DNA of 64,000 nucleotides from Deinococcus sp. AJ005 (lineage in GTDB: Bacteria > Deinococcota > Deinococci > Deinococcales > Deinococcaceae), in the NCBI RefSeq assembly GCF_009017495.1, contig NZ_CP044990.1:2127001-2191000 (forward strand), read 5' to 3'. The notes beneath the pieces were generated by a model. That model ran no database searches, was not told where the DNA came from, and was given only the letters and a program-made list of their open reading frames with translations. Position numbers and translations under genes: made by a program. Shown here one piece after another: positions 49,358 through 60,338 of this stretch; position 1 is the stretch's first letter; the number at the start of each line of letters is the position of its first letter.

Positions 49358-50911
49358 GTGAAAACGCCACTGACCCCTCTCGAACCCGTTTTGCGCGCAC
49401 TCAATATCTTTGGATCACGTCCGGCTATTCAGGCTGGCGAAGCAGCACTGAGCTACTCAGAGCTGGCAGACCGCACCGCCCGACTCGTCACGCTGCTGCG
49501 GGACTGTGACCTGACGTCCGGCGCTCACGTCCTGCTGGTCTCGCCCAACACGCCCGACGCACTGCTGGCCTTCTGCGCCGTCCCGCTGGCCGGAGGCGTC
49601 ATCGTGCCCCTGAATCCCGCCTTCAACAACGAGGCTCTGAATTTTCTGTCAGGCCACGCCGATCCGGTGGTGGCGTTGGTGGACACGGGCTGTCTAGCGC
49701 GTGTGGCCGAGCGGCTGGGCAAACTCAACATTCCCATCATTGAAATCGGAGACGCTTCTGATCTGGGCGCGAGGCTGAGGGCCGTCTCCCCCGCCCCGCT
49801 CGAAGTTTCACCCACGCTGGACGAGGATTCGCCCATCAGCATCAATTACACCAGCGGCACTACCAGCGATCCGAAGGGCGTGATGGTCACGCACCGCAAC
49901 GCCTACATCAACCTATCGAACCTGCTCTATCACCTGAACCTGCGACCCGGTAGCGTGTATCTGCACGCCCTGCCGCTGGCGCACGGCAACGGCTGGGGCA
50001 GCGCCTGGGCGGTGACTGCGGCGGGCGGCACGCATGTAATGCCCGGCAGCGACGACCCGCGCGAGCTTCGGCAGGCGCTGCTGACACGCGGAATCACGCA
50101 CCTGTTCGCCTCGCCCGCGATTCTGACGCCGCTGGCCGACTCCGCCGCGCCCATGACCCTGCCGCGCCCGGTGCGGCTGCTGCTGGCCGGAACGCTTCCG
50201 CCGCCGCATCTGCTGGAGCAACTTCAGACGCAGGGTTTTCAGGTGCTGCACGGCTACGGCCTGACGGAAACCAATGCGGTGATGACCGTCAGCGAACTGG
50301 ACCCAGAGGAAGGCGACACCCGCGTTCTGTCGCGCCAGGGCCACCCAATGATGTTTGGCGGTCAGGTGCGCGTGGTGGCTGAGGACGGGCAACCTGTGCC
50401 TGCCGACGGATTCACGCCCGGCGAGATCGTCATCCGGGGCAATCAGGTCATGAAGGGCTATTACAGAAACCGCGCGGCCACCCGGCGCGCGCTGGACGGC
50501 GGCTGGCTGCACACCGGCGATCTGGCGGTGGTTCATCCCGATGGACGGGTGGACATTCTGGACCGCGCGGGCGATTTGCTGACCATCGCAGGCCAGAGTG
50601 TCTCCAGCGCGCAGATTGAGGCTGTGCTGTACCGCCACCCCAGCGTGCGCGAGGCTGTGGTGGTGGCCGCACACCCGCAGCCGGACCAGACCTGCGCGGT
50701 GGCCTTCGTCACCCTGCATCCCGGCGCGGGCGTACGTGGTGAGGAACTGCGGGGCTTTTGCACTCCGCACTTGCCCGAGTACGCCTTGCCCAGCCCTGTC
50801 TACCTCGTTGCAAAGCTGCCCAAAACGGCGAGTGGCAAGGTGCTAAAGCATGTGCTGCGGGCGCAGGCGCGGGAAACGCAGATGCGGGAAACACAGACGC
50901 GGGAAAAGTAA
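49358..50911 (+). CDS. Acyl-CoA synthetase (class I adenylate-forming enzyme)
   Basis: 517 residues. P-loop NYTSGTTSDPKGVMVTHRN, GYGLTETNAVMT, LHTGDLAVVHPDGRVDILDR and the C-terminal lysine region LPKTASGKVLKHVL are all present, so ATP-dependent formation of an acyl-CoA is expected. It resembles medium-chain/short-chain fatty acyl ligases. The C-terminus ends in a short repeat (RETQMRETQTREK) produced by a 15-bp DNA repeat. GTG start with AGAGG upstream. Divergent from the liv cluster that holds two more ligases. Confidence 0.9.
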   Translation: MKTPLTPLEPVLRALNIFGSRPAIQAGEAALSYSELADRTARLVTLLRDCDLTSGAHVLLVSPNTPDALLAFCAVPLAGGVIVPLNPAFNNEALNFLSGHADPVVALVDTGCLARVAERLGKLNIPIIEIGDASDLGARLRAVSPAPLEVSPTLDEDSPISINYTSGTTSDPKGVMVTHRNAYINLSNLLYHLNLRPGSVYLHALPLAHGNGWGSAWAVTAAGGTHVMPGSDDPRELRQALLTRGITHLFASPAILTPLADSAAPMTLPRPVRLLLAGTLPPPHLLEQLQTQGFQVLHGYGLTETNAVMTVSELDPEEGDTRVLSRQGHPMMFGGQVRVVAEDGQPVPADGFTPGEIVIRGNQVMKGYYRNRAATRRALDGGWLHTGDLAVVHPDGRVDILDRAGDLLTIAGQSVSSAQIEAVLYRHPSVREAVVVAAHPQPDQTCAVAFVTLHPGAGVRGEELRGFCTPHLPEYALPSPVYLVAKLPKTASGKVLKHVLRAQARETQMRETQTREK

Positions 50912-50925
50912 GTCTGGCCGCGCTG

Positions 50926-51585
50926 CTAGACCGGCTCTCCCACCGGCTGTGTCAGTTCCCGCAGGCGCTCGCCCAGTTCTGCCGTCACGCCTTTAATGCC
51001 GCCCTGCGCCTCGATGGGCGGGCCGAAACGCACGATCCAGCGCTTGCCTTCGCGGCAGATTCCGGCGGGAAGGATCGGGGCGCGGGCCTTGGCTGCAATC
51101 AGGGCTACGCCGCCCTGGAGGGCCGGACCGCCGCGCGTTCCCTGCGGAAAGATGCCCACCGTACCATTGTTTTTTAGAATTCGCACCGCCATGCGCACGG
51201 CCCCCAGATCGTTGCCCGAGCGATCGATGGGAAAGCTCCCGCCCGTGCTGATGATCCAGCCGATGACCGGGACGAACAACTCCTTTTTAGCCATGAACTG
51301 CACGAGTCGGCCCGGCGGCAGGGAGCGGGCCACCATGAACGGATCGAGGTTGGAACGGTGGTTGGCCGCGATCACCAGGGGCGTCCCGGGCGGCGGCACA
51401 TGCTCGCGCCCGTGGACTTCCAGATGTGCGCCGCTGAGCATGACGGGCAGGTAGGTCACGGCCAGCACGGCGCGGTAGACCCGTGGATCGGCAGCGGGCG
51501 GCGCGGCTTCGGGGGTAGCGGTTTGCGGCCCGCCGCCACGTTTGGAACTGGAACCGGAAAGATCGGGACGGGCGGCGTCGCTCAT
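50926..51585 (-). CDS. plsC: 1-acyl-sn-glycerol-3-phosphate acyltransferase (PlsC family)
   Basis: 219 residues. The acyltransferase motifs are clear: NHRSNLDP (HX4D catalytic motif), GSFPIDRSG (motif II-like) and FPQGTRGG (motif III). It adds the second acyl chain to lysophosphatidic acid in phospholipid synthesis. A Ser/Pro/Ala-rich N-terminal extension of about 35 residues precedes a membrane-associating hydrophobic segment. Leaderless: TATCCT lies 6 bases before the ATG. Convergent with the acyl-CoA synthetase gene, 14 bases apart. Confidence 0.9.
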   Translation of the reverse strand: MSDAARPDLSGSSSKRGGGPQTATPEAAPPAADPRVYRAVLAVTYLPVMLSGAHLEVHGREHVPPPGTPLVIAANHRSNLDPFMVARSLPPGRLVQFMAKKELFVPVIGWIISTGGSFPIDRSGNDLGAVRMAVRILKNNGTVGIFPQGTRGGPALQGGVALIAAKARAPILPAGICREGKRWIVRFGPPIEAQGGIKGVTAELGERLRELTQPVGEPV

Positions 51586-51591
51586 GAGGGC

Positions 51592-51597
51592 AGGATA
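51592..51597 (-). promoter_or_regulatory. Leaderless -10 element for plsC
   Basis: On the reverse strand TATCCT ends 6 bases before the ATG at 51585. Confidence 0.55.
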
Positions 51598-51643
51598 CGC
51601 CCAGACTAAGGGGGCTGGCCCTTTACTTTTGCTGGCCCCGCTC

Positions 51644-51649
51644 TAGCCT
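51644..51649 (+). promoter_or_regulatory. Leaderless -10 element for the NAD(P)-binding protein gene
   Basis: TAGCCT ends 6 bases before the ATG at 51656. The plsC and SDR -10 elements lie only 46 bases apart, back to back. Confidence 0.55.
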
Positions 51650-51655
51650 TGGGCC

Positions 51656-52279
51656 ATGAAGATCGCAGTGATCGGTGCGGCGGGCGGTGTGGGCCGCCGG
51701 GTGGTGGCGCAGGCCGCCAAAGCAGGACATGACGTGGCCGCCCTAGTGCGCCGCGAGGAACAGGCCGACATGATGTCCCTTTACGGCGCAAAACCCGTGA
51801 TGGGCGATCTGGAAGGCGACTGGCAAGCGGTGCTGGACGGCGCAGACGCGGTGGTCTGGGCAGCGGGCGGCGGCGCGGGCGGCAATTATCAGGCCATCGA
51901 CGGCGAGGCCCTGGGGCGCGTGGCCGACACCCTCACAGAGCGAGGCCCCAAACGGCTGATCGTGGTCAGCAGCATGGGCGTGGACCGCCCCGAGCAGATG
52001 CCACCCTTTTTGCAACAGGTGCTGAAGGTCAAGGCCGAGTCGGACGGCCATGTGCAGCAAAGCGGTCTGGACTGGACCATCGTGCGCCCCGGCGGCCTGA
52101 ATGACGAACCCGGCATCGGCAAGATCACGGTGGGCACCCACGCTCCCAGGGGCAGCATCTCGCGCGATGACGTGGCGAGCGTGGTCCTGGCCTGTCTGGG
52201 CGACCCGTCCACAGCAGGCAAGACCTTCGAGATGGTAGCCGGAGAGCAGGGCATTTCAGACGCGATAGCCAGCCTGTAA
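51656..52279 (+). CDS. NAD(P)H-binding atypical short-chain dehydrogenase
   Basis: 207 residues. Rossmann motif VIGAAGGVGRRVVAQAAKAGHDVAALVRR (GxxGxxG) at the N-terminus, then ADAVVWAAGGG, RLIVVSSMGVDRPE and LDWTIVRPGGLNDEPGIG follow the pattern of YwnB/BLVRB-like NAD(P)H-binding proteins. These bind NADPH and act as reductases or redox sensors; substrate unknown. It ends 3 bases before the convergent esterase gene. Confidence 0.85.
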   Translation: MKIAVIGAAGGVGRRVVAQAAKAGHDVAALVRREEQADMMSLYGAKPVMGDLEGDWQAVLDGADAVVWAAGGGAGGNYQAIDGEALGRVADTLTERGPKRLIVVSSMGVDRPEQMPPFLQQVLKVKAESDGHVQQSGLDWTIVRPGGLNDEPGIGKITVGTHAPRGSISRDDVASVVLACLGDPSTAGKTFEMVAGEQGISDAIASL

Positions 52280-52282
52280 ATC

Positions 52283-53374
52283 CTATTCTCGGGAGGCAGG
52301 CGAGCCTTCCAGCCACCAGCGAAGAAAAGCCGGGAAACGCTCCGCCCACGCGGCCTCGTCGTGCCAGTGGTCTGCGCCGATGGTGACGTGGACTTCACGC
52401 ACTTTCGGGCGGAGTTGCCCTGCCAGAGCGTGGGTCAGCGCCACCATATCCGCCGCGCCCTGCAAAGAATCAGCCTCGTGATCCCCCATGTCCAACCAGA
52501 CACGGGACTGCGGGGCTTTTTTATCTTCCAGCCAGCGCAGCAGCTCGAAATCGGCGGGGAAGATGGCCGGGCTAAAGACGCCCAGCATGCCGAATTCGGC
52601 GGGAGCGCGTAAGCCTCCGTAGAGTGTCACGAGTCCGCCGAACGATGATCCGGCCAAAGCGGTCTGTGCCGTGTCCACCGCGCCAAAGCGCTGAGCCAGC
52701 ACGGGCTTGAGCGTGTCTGCAATCCAGTCCAGATACTCGTCTGCGCCAGGGTTAAAGGCGTTCATCTCGAAGGGGAACGGCACGTAACGGCGGTTGCGCT
52801 CGTCGTTCACGCTCAGGGCAGCGATCAGGCAGGGGTGGCCCTCATCGGCCAGAGCCTGAGCCGCCCCAGCGACATTCCAGCTCTGCCCAGCGAAGGTGGA
52901 AGCCTCGTCATACACGTTCTGGCCGTCATGCATGATCAGCAGCGGCAAGGGCAACGTGAACGATTCGGGCCACCACAGCCGCACCAATTGCTCCCCCCAG
53001 GGTGCTGCCAGCGTCAGTTCCTCGCGCGGTGGGGCGGAGGCGGAAGGCCGTCCTCTCCCCTGCCGGGCATCCTGCCAGCCTGTCAGATGGAGCTGGATTT
53101 CCATATCGCCGTGGACAACGGCTTTATGTGCAGGAGTGCGCCCCCCCCAGGCGTCGCCCTCTTCGATGGTCTGCCCACCATGTAATACGCGGACCTTGAC
53201 CCCCAGCAACGCGCCCTCGGGCAGATCGGCCTCCAGTACGGCCCTGTTTCCCGAACGCTCAAAGGTCCAGCCTTCCGACTCATTCCCCCACTTCCGGTGA
53301 TCCCCAGTCAGGAACAGGACGCCGTCCGGCGTGTTCGGCGGCAGCTTGGGAATCACGAAACGGACCTGGGCCAT
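52283..53374 (-). CDS. Esterase of the EsterD/Fes-like family with an N-terminal starch-binding-like domain
   Basis: 363 residues. The N-terminal ~100 residues (VLFLTGDHRKWGNESEGWTFERSGNR) look like a CBM20/CBM48-type beta-sandwich. The alpha/beta hydrolase part has LLIMHDGQNVYDEAS, the nucleophile elbow GSSFGGLVTLYGG and a late histidine in GADHWHDEAAW, as in enterochelin esterase-like and esterase D enzymes. No signal peptide is seen, so the substrate is probably intracellular. TAAGCT lies 5 bases before the ATG, slightly closer than in other leaderless genes. Confidence 0.82.
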   Translation of the reverse strand: MAQVRFVIPKLPPNTPDGVLFLTGDHRKWGNESEGWTFERSGNRAVLEADLPEGALLGVKVRVLHGGQTIEEGDAWGGRTPAHKAVVHGDMEIQLHLTGWQDARQGRGRPSASAPPREELTLAAPWGEQLVRLWWPESFTLPLPLLIMHDGQNVYDEASTFAGQSWNVAGAAQALADEGHPCLIAALSVNDERNRRYVPFPFEMNAFNPGADEYLDWIADTLKPVLAQRFGAVDTAQTALAGSSFGGLVTLYGGLRAPAEFGMLGVFSPAIFPADFELLRWLEDKKAPQSRVWLDMGDHEADSLQGAADMVALTHALAGQLRPKVREVHVTIGADHWHDEAAWAERFPAFLRWWLEGSPASRE

Positions 53375-53379
53375 AACTC

Positions 53380-53385
53380 AGCTTA
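53380..53385 (-). promoter_or_regulatory. -10 element for the esterase gene
   Basis: On the reverse strand TAAGCT ends 5 bases before the ATG at 53374. Confidence 0.45.
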
Positions 53386-53601
53386 GGGGCTGAACGGCGG
53401 GAGATACGACTGACCCGCCTCCCCCCATCAGGTAAAATATGCGGTATCCCTGGCCTCCCCCCGAGCAGCAGACCCCCGCCCGCGTTAAGCCGCCGTCAGC
53501 TTGCGTGAGGTTGGTGTCAGCACACCGGGAGTACGCTCTGGGAGTGACATCCACACGGTAGGCCGCTGGTCCAGACCACCCGGTACAGCTTCGGAAAGCA
53601 C

Positions 53602-53640
53602 TTGCCTTGACTTCTTAAACTTGATATACTTGCACTCAAG
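53602..53640 (+). promoter_or_regulatory. lon promoter with an overlapping HspR (HAIR) operator
   Basis: TTGCCT (53602-53607), a 17-base spacer and TATACT (53625-53630) form the promoter. Over the -10 lies CTTGATA-N7-ACTCAAG (53620-53640), one half-site exact and the other changed at two bases relative to the HAIR consensus CTTGAGT-N7-ACTCAAG bound by the heat-shock repressor HspR. Bound repressor would cover the -10, giving heat-shock induction of lon. The rest of the 344-base gap upstream shows no gene. Confidence 0.75.
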
Positions 53641-53718
53641 TTTCCTGGCAGCTCCATCAGTACATGCCACCGGAGACCTCCTCTTTCCACTGACCTGTAA
53701 GGGCCAAAGGAGTTCCGC

Positions 53719-56190
<2,472 letters not shown>

Positions 56191-56215
56191 GCCTTCTCTC
56201 TCCATCTTTCTTAGG

Positions 56216-56239
56216 CCCCTGCTTCGGCGGGGGTTTTTT
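56216..56239 (+). terminator. Terminator after lon
   Basis: CCCCTGC and GCGGGGG pair (one wobble) around a TTCG-type loop, followed by TTTTTT. Confidence 0.8.
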
Positions 56240-56268
56240 CATGTCGCGTACTGAAGCCACTCGCCCGC

Positions 56269-56274
56269 TATCCT
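56269..56274 (+). promoter_or_regulatory. Short-leader -10 element for yqgE
   Basis: TATCCT ends 8 bases before the ATG at 56283. Confidence 0.45.
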
Positions 56275-56282
56275 GTACGGCA

Positions 56283-56810
56283 ATGAGTGGGCCACTGACT
56301 TTCCTGGTCGCCAGTCCTCACCTGCACGGCGAGGTCTTTGGCGGCACCGTCATCCTGTTGCTGGAACACGACGAGAAAGGCGCGATGGGGCTGATCGTCA
56401 ACGCACCGACGCCCCAGCCCGTCTCCGAGCTGATGGCCGAGGCCGAGGGACAGGACATACCCGCGTGGCTGGGTGGCCCGGTGGACCCCACACTGGGCTG
56501 GTGCCTGTACCCGGACGCGCTGGAGCTGGACGGCGAAGTCAGCCTGGTGCCGGGCCTCAACGTGTCCAGCAGCCTGGACGTGCTGCGGGCCGTGATGGAA
56601 AGCGGGCAAAGGTACATGCTGGTGCTGGGTTACGCGGGCTGGAGCGCCGGGCAACTCGCGGGGGAAGCGCGGGCCGGAGCCTGGGTCTGGGTGGAGCAGG
56701 ACACCTCGGAATTGCTGTGGAATATTCCAGCAACAGACCGCTGGAGCGAGGCGCTGCGGCGGCTGGGCGTGATCCCCAGCACCATCATGCCGGGTGGGGC
56801 ACAGGCTTGA
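56283..56810 (+). CDS. yqgE: YqgE/AlgH family protein
   Basis: 175 residues. PLTFLVASPHLHGEVFGGTVILLLEHDEKGAMGLIVN at the N-terminus (quoted in part: LHGEVFGGTVILLLEH) and LGYAGWSAGQLAGE in the second half are the family signature (UPF0301). The biochemical role is not established; in Pseudomonas AlgH affects alginate and virulence gene expression. The ATG at 56283 is chosen over one 14 codons upstream because it gives the family N-terminus and follows TATCCT by 8 bases. Confidence 0.88.
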   Translation: MSGPLTFLVASPHLHGEVFGGTVILLLEHDEKGAMGLIVNAPTPQPVSELMAEAEGQDIPAWLGGPVDPTLGWCLYPDALELDGEVSLVPGLNVSSSLDVLRAVMESGQRYMLVLGYAGWSAGQLAGEARAGAWVWVEQDTSELLWNIPATDRWSEALRRLGVIPSTIMPGGAQA

Positions 56811-56872
56811 GGCAGGGTTGAGGGCAATCTCTTCTGCATTGCCGGACGCCCCGGCCACCACGCTGCAATTGA

Positions 56873-56909
56873 AAACGCGCCCGCCTCCAGCTAAGAGACA
56901 GGCGCGTTT
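56873..56909. terminator. Terminator between convergent yqgE and murA
   Basis: AAACGCGCC and GGCGCGTTT form a perfect 9-pair stem with a 19-base loop. The A and T ends allow use in both directions. Confidence 0.7.
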
Positions 56910-56922
56910 CTGGTTTGAATCC

Positions 56923-58200
56923 TCAGTCCATTGCCAGGGCCATGTCGTGCTGCTGCACGTTGGCCCCGATGCCGCGCAGGCGCTCAGCCAGACGCTCGTA
57001 CCCCCGGTTCAGGTACTGCACGCCGTCGATGACAGTTTCGCCCTCGGTGGTCAGAGCAGCAATAAACAGGGCGGCTCCAGCACGCAGATCGGCAGCCTTG
57101 ACTGGAGCGGCATGCAATTTTGCGCCCTGAATGACCTGCGTGTAGCCGCTGACAGTGATGTTCGCGCCCATACGGTGCAACTCGGCGACGTGGGTCAGGC
57201 GGTCCGGGTACACCGGGTCCTGAACGACGCTGGTGCCAGGAACAGTGGCGAGCAGGGCACTCATCTGCGGTTGCAGGTCGGTGGGAAAACCGGGGAAGCT
57301 TTGGGTGGTCACATTCACCGGCTTCAGCTCTGTTCCAGTGGCGTCCACGATCAGGGTGTTGCCGTCCTCGGTGATCTGCACACCCATTTCCTGCAATTTG
57401 GCGGTCACGGCGCGCAGGTGATCGGGGCGAACGTTGCGGACCCGCAGCTTGCAGCGGTTGGCAGCGGCCAGCATCATGAACGTTCCGGCCTCGATGCGGT
57501 CCGGGATGACCGTGTACGAGCCGCCACGCAGGGCAGCGACGCCGCGGACCGTGATCGTGTTGGTCCCCGCCCCCGTGATATCCGCGCCCAGCGAATTCAG
57601 AAATTCCACCATGTCCACCACATCGGTGTCGATACTGGCGTTGTCCAGCACCACCACACCGTCGCCCAGCGCGGCAGCCAGGATGGCGTTGTGGGTGCCA
57701 CCCACGGTCAGCAGCTCAAAGACGAAATGACCGTTCAGACTGCCTTCCCGCCGCGCGTCGAAGTTGCCGCCGTCCTCGGTCATGGTCACGCCCAGCGCAC
57801 GGAACGCCTTGACATGCTGGTCTACCGGGCGCGGTCCCCAGGCGCAGCCGCCCGGCATGCTGACGGTGGCCTGCCCGGCGCGGGCCAGGATCGCGCCCAT
57901 CACGATAAAGCTGGCGCGCATCTTGCTGACCAGCGCGTAGGGCGCGTCGGTGTTGATGATTTCGGGGGTGTACAGTTCCAGGCTGTTGTCGCCCACCCAC
58001 TTGTGCTGCGTCCCCAGGTGCGCCATCAGGTCCAGGATGGTGTACACGTCGCTCAGACGCGGAATACCGTGCAGGGTCACCGGCTCGCAGCTCAGCAGGG
58101 TGGCGACGATCACCGGCAGGGCAGCGTTCTTGCTGTGTTGGACGGTAATTTCGCCGCTGAGCGCGCGGCCACCCTTGATGTGCAGTGGGGTTAATTGCAT
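56923..58200 (-). CDS. murA: UDP-N-acetylglucosamine 1-carboxyvinyltransferase
   Basis: 425 residues, two-domain EPSP-synthase fold. It transfers enolpyruvate from PEP to UDP-GlcNAc, the first committed step of peptidoglycan synthesis and the fosfomycin target. The substrate-loop SMPGGCAWGPRPVDQH retains the active-site cysteine, so the enzyme should be of the fosfomycin-sensitive form. KNAALPVIVATLL at the N-terminus and RAGAALFIAALTTEGETVI at the C-terminus are standard. The ATG at 58200 gives the family start; AGAGGA lies about 10 bases upstream. Single gene. Confidence 0.95.
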   Translation of the reverse strand: MQLTPLHIKGGRALSGEITVQHSKNAALPVIVATLLSCEPVTLHGIPRLSDVYTILDLMAHLGTQHKWVGDNSLELYTPEIINTDAPYALVSKMRASFIVMGAILARAGQATVSMPGGCAWGPRPVDQHVKAFRALGVTMTEDGGNFDARREGSLNGHFVFELLTVGGTHNAILAAALGDGVVVLDNASIDTDVVDMVEFLNSLGADITGAGTNTITVRGVAALRGGSYTVIPDRIEAGTFMMLAAANRCKLRVRNVRPDHLRAVTAKLQEMGVQITEDGNTLIVDATGTELKPVNVTTQSFPGFPTDLQPQMSALLATVPGTSVVQDPVYPDRLTHVAELHRMGANITVSGYTQVIQGAKLHAAPVKAADLRAGAALFIAALTTEGETVIDGVQYLNRGYERLAERLRGIGANVQQHDMALAMD

Positions 58201-58497
58201 GGGAGTTAATCCTCTTGGAAGCGGTTGGGGAAGGTCAGATGAAAACAAACCTGGACAGTCTAATGGATTGACGGAAAATTCACCAAACCGGCGTCCACAG
58301 GTGTATCTTACACATCTTACTCACTGTACGTCTACTCTCTGTCTGCTTCTACCCTAGTTACACATAGGTCTCCCTTCGTTCCATGAGCATCATGTTGAGG
58401 TGAGTGTGCCTCCATGCTACGCTCGGTCCACGGTCCGCCGCATTCCCACCTGACCCGTTTTCATGGTCAGCCCCGCGCGGCCCACACCAGGAGAGGC

Positions 58498-58731
58498 ATG
58501 CCCAAAAAGGAACGCAAACGCTTGCAGGTGGTCATCAGCGACGAACAGGATGCGCTGCTGACCCGCACCGCCTACGAGCTGTCCAGTCCCGAGCGCCTGA
58601 TCAGCAAGAGCGAGGTCGTGCGGCTGGCCATCGAAAAAATTGCCCGCGAACTCGGCGAGGGACCGCAGGCCGGACAGATCGACGAGTACCGCGCCATTCT
58701 GGGCAGCGCAGGGCCCAGGGACGAGGACTGA
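58498..58731 (+). CDS. Ribbon-helix-helix DNA-binding protein (CopG-like)
   Basis: 77 residues. The strand RKRLQVVISDEQDALLTRTAYEL followed by a helix and ISKSEVVRLAIEKIARELG fits a ribbon-helix-helix regulator (strand, helix, turn, helix), which binds DNA as a dimer. An AGGAGAGG site directly precedes the ATG at 58498; an in-frame start further upstream has no such site. The 297-base gap before it, between murA and this gene, is AT-rich by local standards and should carry promoters for both, but no clear element was assigned. No toxin partner is adjacent. Confidence 0.7.
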   Translation: MPKKERKRLQVVISDEQDALLTRTAYELSSPERLISKSEVVRLAIEKIARELGEGPQAGQIDEYRAILGSAGPRDED

Positions 58732-58751
58732 ACCATCCGGGCAGGGCAGGC

Positions 58752-58787
58752 AAGGCGTGAAGGAAACTGTTCCCCACGCCTTTTTTG
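58752..58787 (+). terminator. Terminator after the RHH gene
   Basis: AAGGCGTG and CACGCCTT pair around a loop of about 16 bases, followed by TTTT. Confidence 0.8.
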
Positions 58788-58815
58788 ATGCCATCTTCTT
58801 CGATAAGGAGGCATC

Positions 58816-59471
58816 ATGACTGACCCACCCCATTCCCGCGCGTGGTACGCCCGTCTGGCCCGTGAGCTGGGCGGCTACCGTCACCCGTGGACCCGCGTGC
58901 TGGACGGCCCGGACCCGGAGTTAACCTTTGACGCCCTGCTGCTGGAACACCTGCGCCCGGAAACCCGCGTGCTGGAGGCGGGCTGTGGTCATGGCCCCGA
59001 TGCGGCGCGTTCGGCAGTGAATGTATGCGGTGGGTAGCGTATGACCGCCAACCGGAGTTGCTCGAACTGGCCCGCGCCAATGCGTCAGAAGCTGAATTCC
59101 ACCTGTGGGACGGCAGGGGCGAGGTGCCTACCGAGTTGCGCGGCCCCTTCGATCTGATCGTGTCGCGCCGGGGACCGACTTCGGTGATCGATCATCTGAA
59201 TGCTGTGACCGCACCAGATGCCCGGTTTCTGTACGTGGGACCACGACTGGATATCCCGCGTGTGCCGGAGCGGCTGAAGTCGGTGGGCTGGGCCAGCCTG
59301 GGCGCGTGGCACGTGTCCGTGCGGGCGTGGGCACCGACGTGGGCCGACTGGCAGACCCGCTGCGAGTTTATGGGCGAAGTCCCCAGCAATGAAGACTGGG
59401 ACGCACACGCTGGCGCACGGGGCATGGCCTACCGGGAAGAACGCTACGTGGTGCTGGCGGGACGGGATTGA
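58816..59471 (+). pseudogene. SAM-dependent methyltransferase, frameshifted
   Basis: Two overlapping frames read as one protein. The first (58816-59037) begins MTDPPHSRAWYARLARELGG and reaches motif I, VLEAGCGHGPDAAR, then stops after SAVNVCGG. The second frame continues the expected family sequence, FGSECMRWVAYDRQPELLELARANA, through FDLIVSRRGP to the stop at 59471. One missing base near 59003-59012 would restore a protein of about 218 residues. AAGGAGG precedes the ATG. It may be a recent pseudogene or an assembly error. The stop lies 12 bases from the convergent truA stop. Confidence 0.75.
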
Positions 59472-59483
59472 GTGTGGCAGACG

Positions 59484-60275
59484 TCAGCCTCTCCCCTGCC
59501 CGCCATAGCTTGCGCCGCTGAAATACAGGCCGTGGGCAGGGACGTTTGCGCCCGCCTGCGCCCGCTGACGGGAGGCCAGGATTTCAATCACCGCGCTGGC
59601 CTCCAGTTTGCCCGCGCCGACGAGTAGCAGCGTGCCGACCAGCCCGCGTACCATGTGGCGCAGAAAACTCTGGCCCGCGACGTGGATTTCCCAGATGGAA
59701 CTGCCTGGCACCACACTCAGGCCACGCAATTCCCGCACCGTCTGGCGGTCCTCCTGGGTGGCGAAGGCGGCGAAGTCGTGGGTGCCGATCAGGCTGGCGG
59801 CGGCGGCATTCATGGCCTGCATGTCCAGTTCGCCCCGCACATGCAGGGCGCGGCCCTCCCACAGGGGATGTCGGTGCGGCGTTCGCAGCAGCCGGTATAC
59901 ATAGCGCCGCTCGGCGCAGGAAAAGCGGGCGTGGAAGCCGGGCGGGGCCTGTACAGCTTCCAGCACAGCCAGCGTCGGCGGCAGATGGGCGTTCAGCGCC
60001 CGCGCCAGCCGGGGCAGGGGCACCCCAAAGCCCTCGGGCACGTCCATATGCACCGGCATGGCCTCGGCGTGGACGCCAGCGTCAGTGCGTCCGGCGGCGA
60101 CGGGACGAAACTCGGCAGACGTCAGGTGCTGAAATGCCCCCTGTAACGTGTCCTGCACGCTGGGGGCGCTGGCCTGGGACTGCCATCCGGCGTAGGCCGC
60201 GCCGTCCCAGCCCACGGTCAGCCTGAGCCGGACGTGGCCCGCTGGGGGAATATAGCGGCGGCGGGTGTCGGTCAT
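59484..60275 (-). CDS. truA: tRNA pseudouridine synthase A
   Basis: 263 residues. It makes pseudouridine at positions 38-40 of tRNA anticodon arms. The catalytic Asp is in [32 protein letters not shown] and [15 protein letters not shown] are also typical. The ATG at 60275 is preferred over one 10 codons upstream because TACCCT ends 7 bases before it and the extension is not conserved-looking. Divergent from the LysM-peptidase gene. Confidence 0.93.
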   Translation of the reverse strand: MTDTRRRYIPPAGHVRLRLTVGWDGAAYAGWQSQASAPSVQDTLQGAFQHLTSAEFRPVAAGRTDAGVHAEAMPVHMDVPEGFGVPLPRLARALNAHLPPTLAVLEAVQAPPGFHARFSCAERRYVYRLLRTPHRHPLWEGRALHVRGELDMQAMNAAAASLIGTHDFAAFATQEDRQTVRELRGLSVVPGSSIWEIHVAGQSFLRHMVRGLVGTLLLVGAGKLEASAVIEILASRQRAQAGANVPAHGLYFSGASYGGQGRG

Positions 60276-60282
60276 GCCGCAC

Positions 60283-60288
60283 AGGGTA
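60283..60288 (-). promoter_or_regulatory. Leaderless -10 element for truA
   Basis: On the reverse strand TACCCT ends 7 bases before the ATG at 60275. Confidence 0.55.
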
Positions 60289-60325
60289 GCGTCAGCACGT
60301 CTCACGGAAACTGAATCCCAGCGGG

Positions 60326-60331
60326 TATGAT
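60326..60331 (+). promoter_or_regulatory. Leaderless -10 element for the LysM-M23 gene
   Basis: TATGAT ends 7 bases before the GTG at 60339. The in-frame ATG at 60327 lies inside this element, so GTG is the likely start. Confidence 0.6.
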
Positions 60332-60338
60332 TTCTGGC

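Noticed and set aside
53620..53640. CIRCE element for HrcA before lon
   Set aside because: CIRCE is TTAGCACTC-N9-GAGTGCTAA. The observed inverted repeat fits the HAIR motif of HspR instead.
60327..60338. ATG at 60327 as start of the LysM-M23 protein
   Set aside because: The ATG is part of the TATGAT -10 element, so it should not be in the transcript; the GTG 7 bases after the element fits the local leaderless rule.
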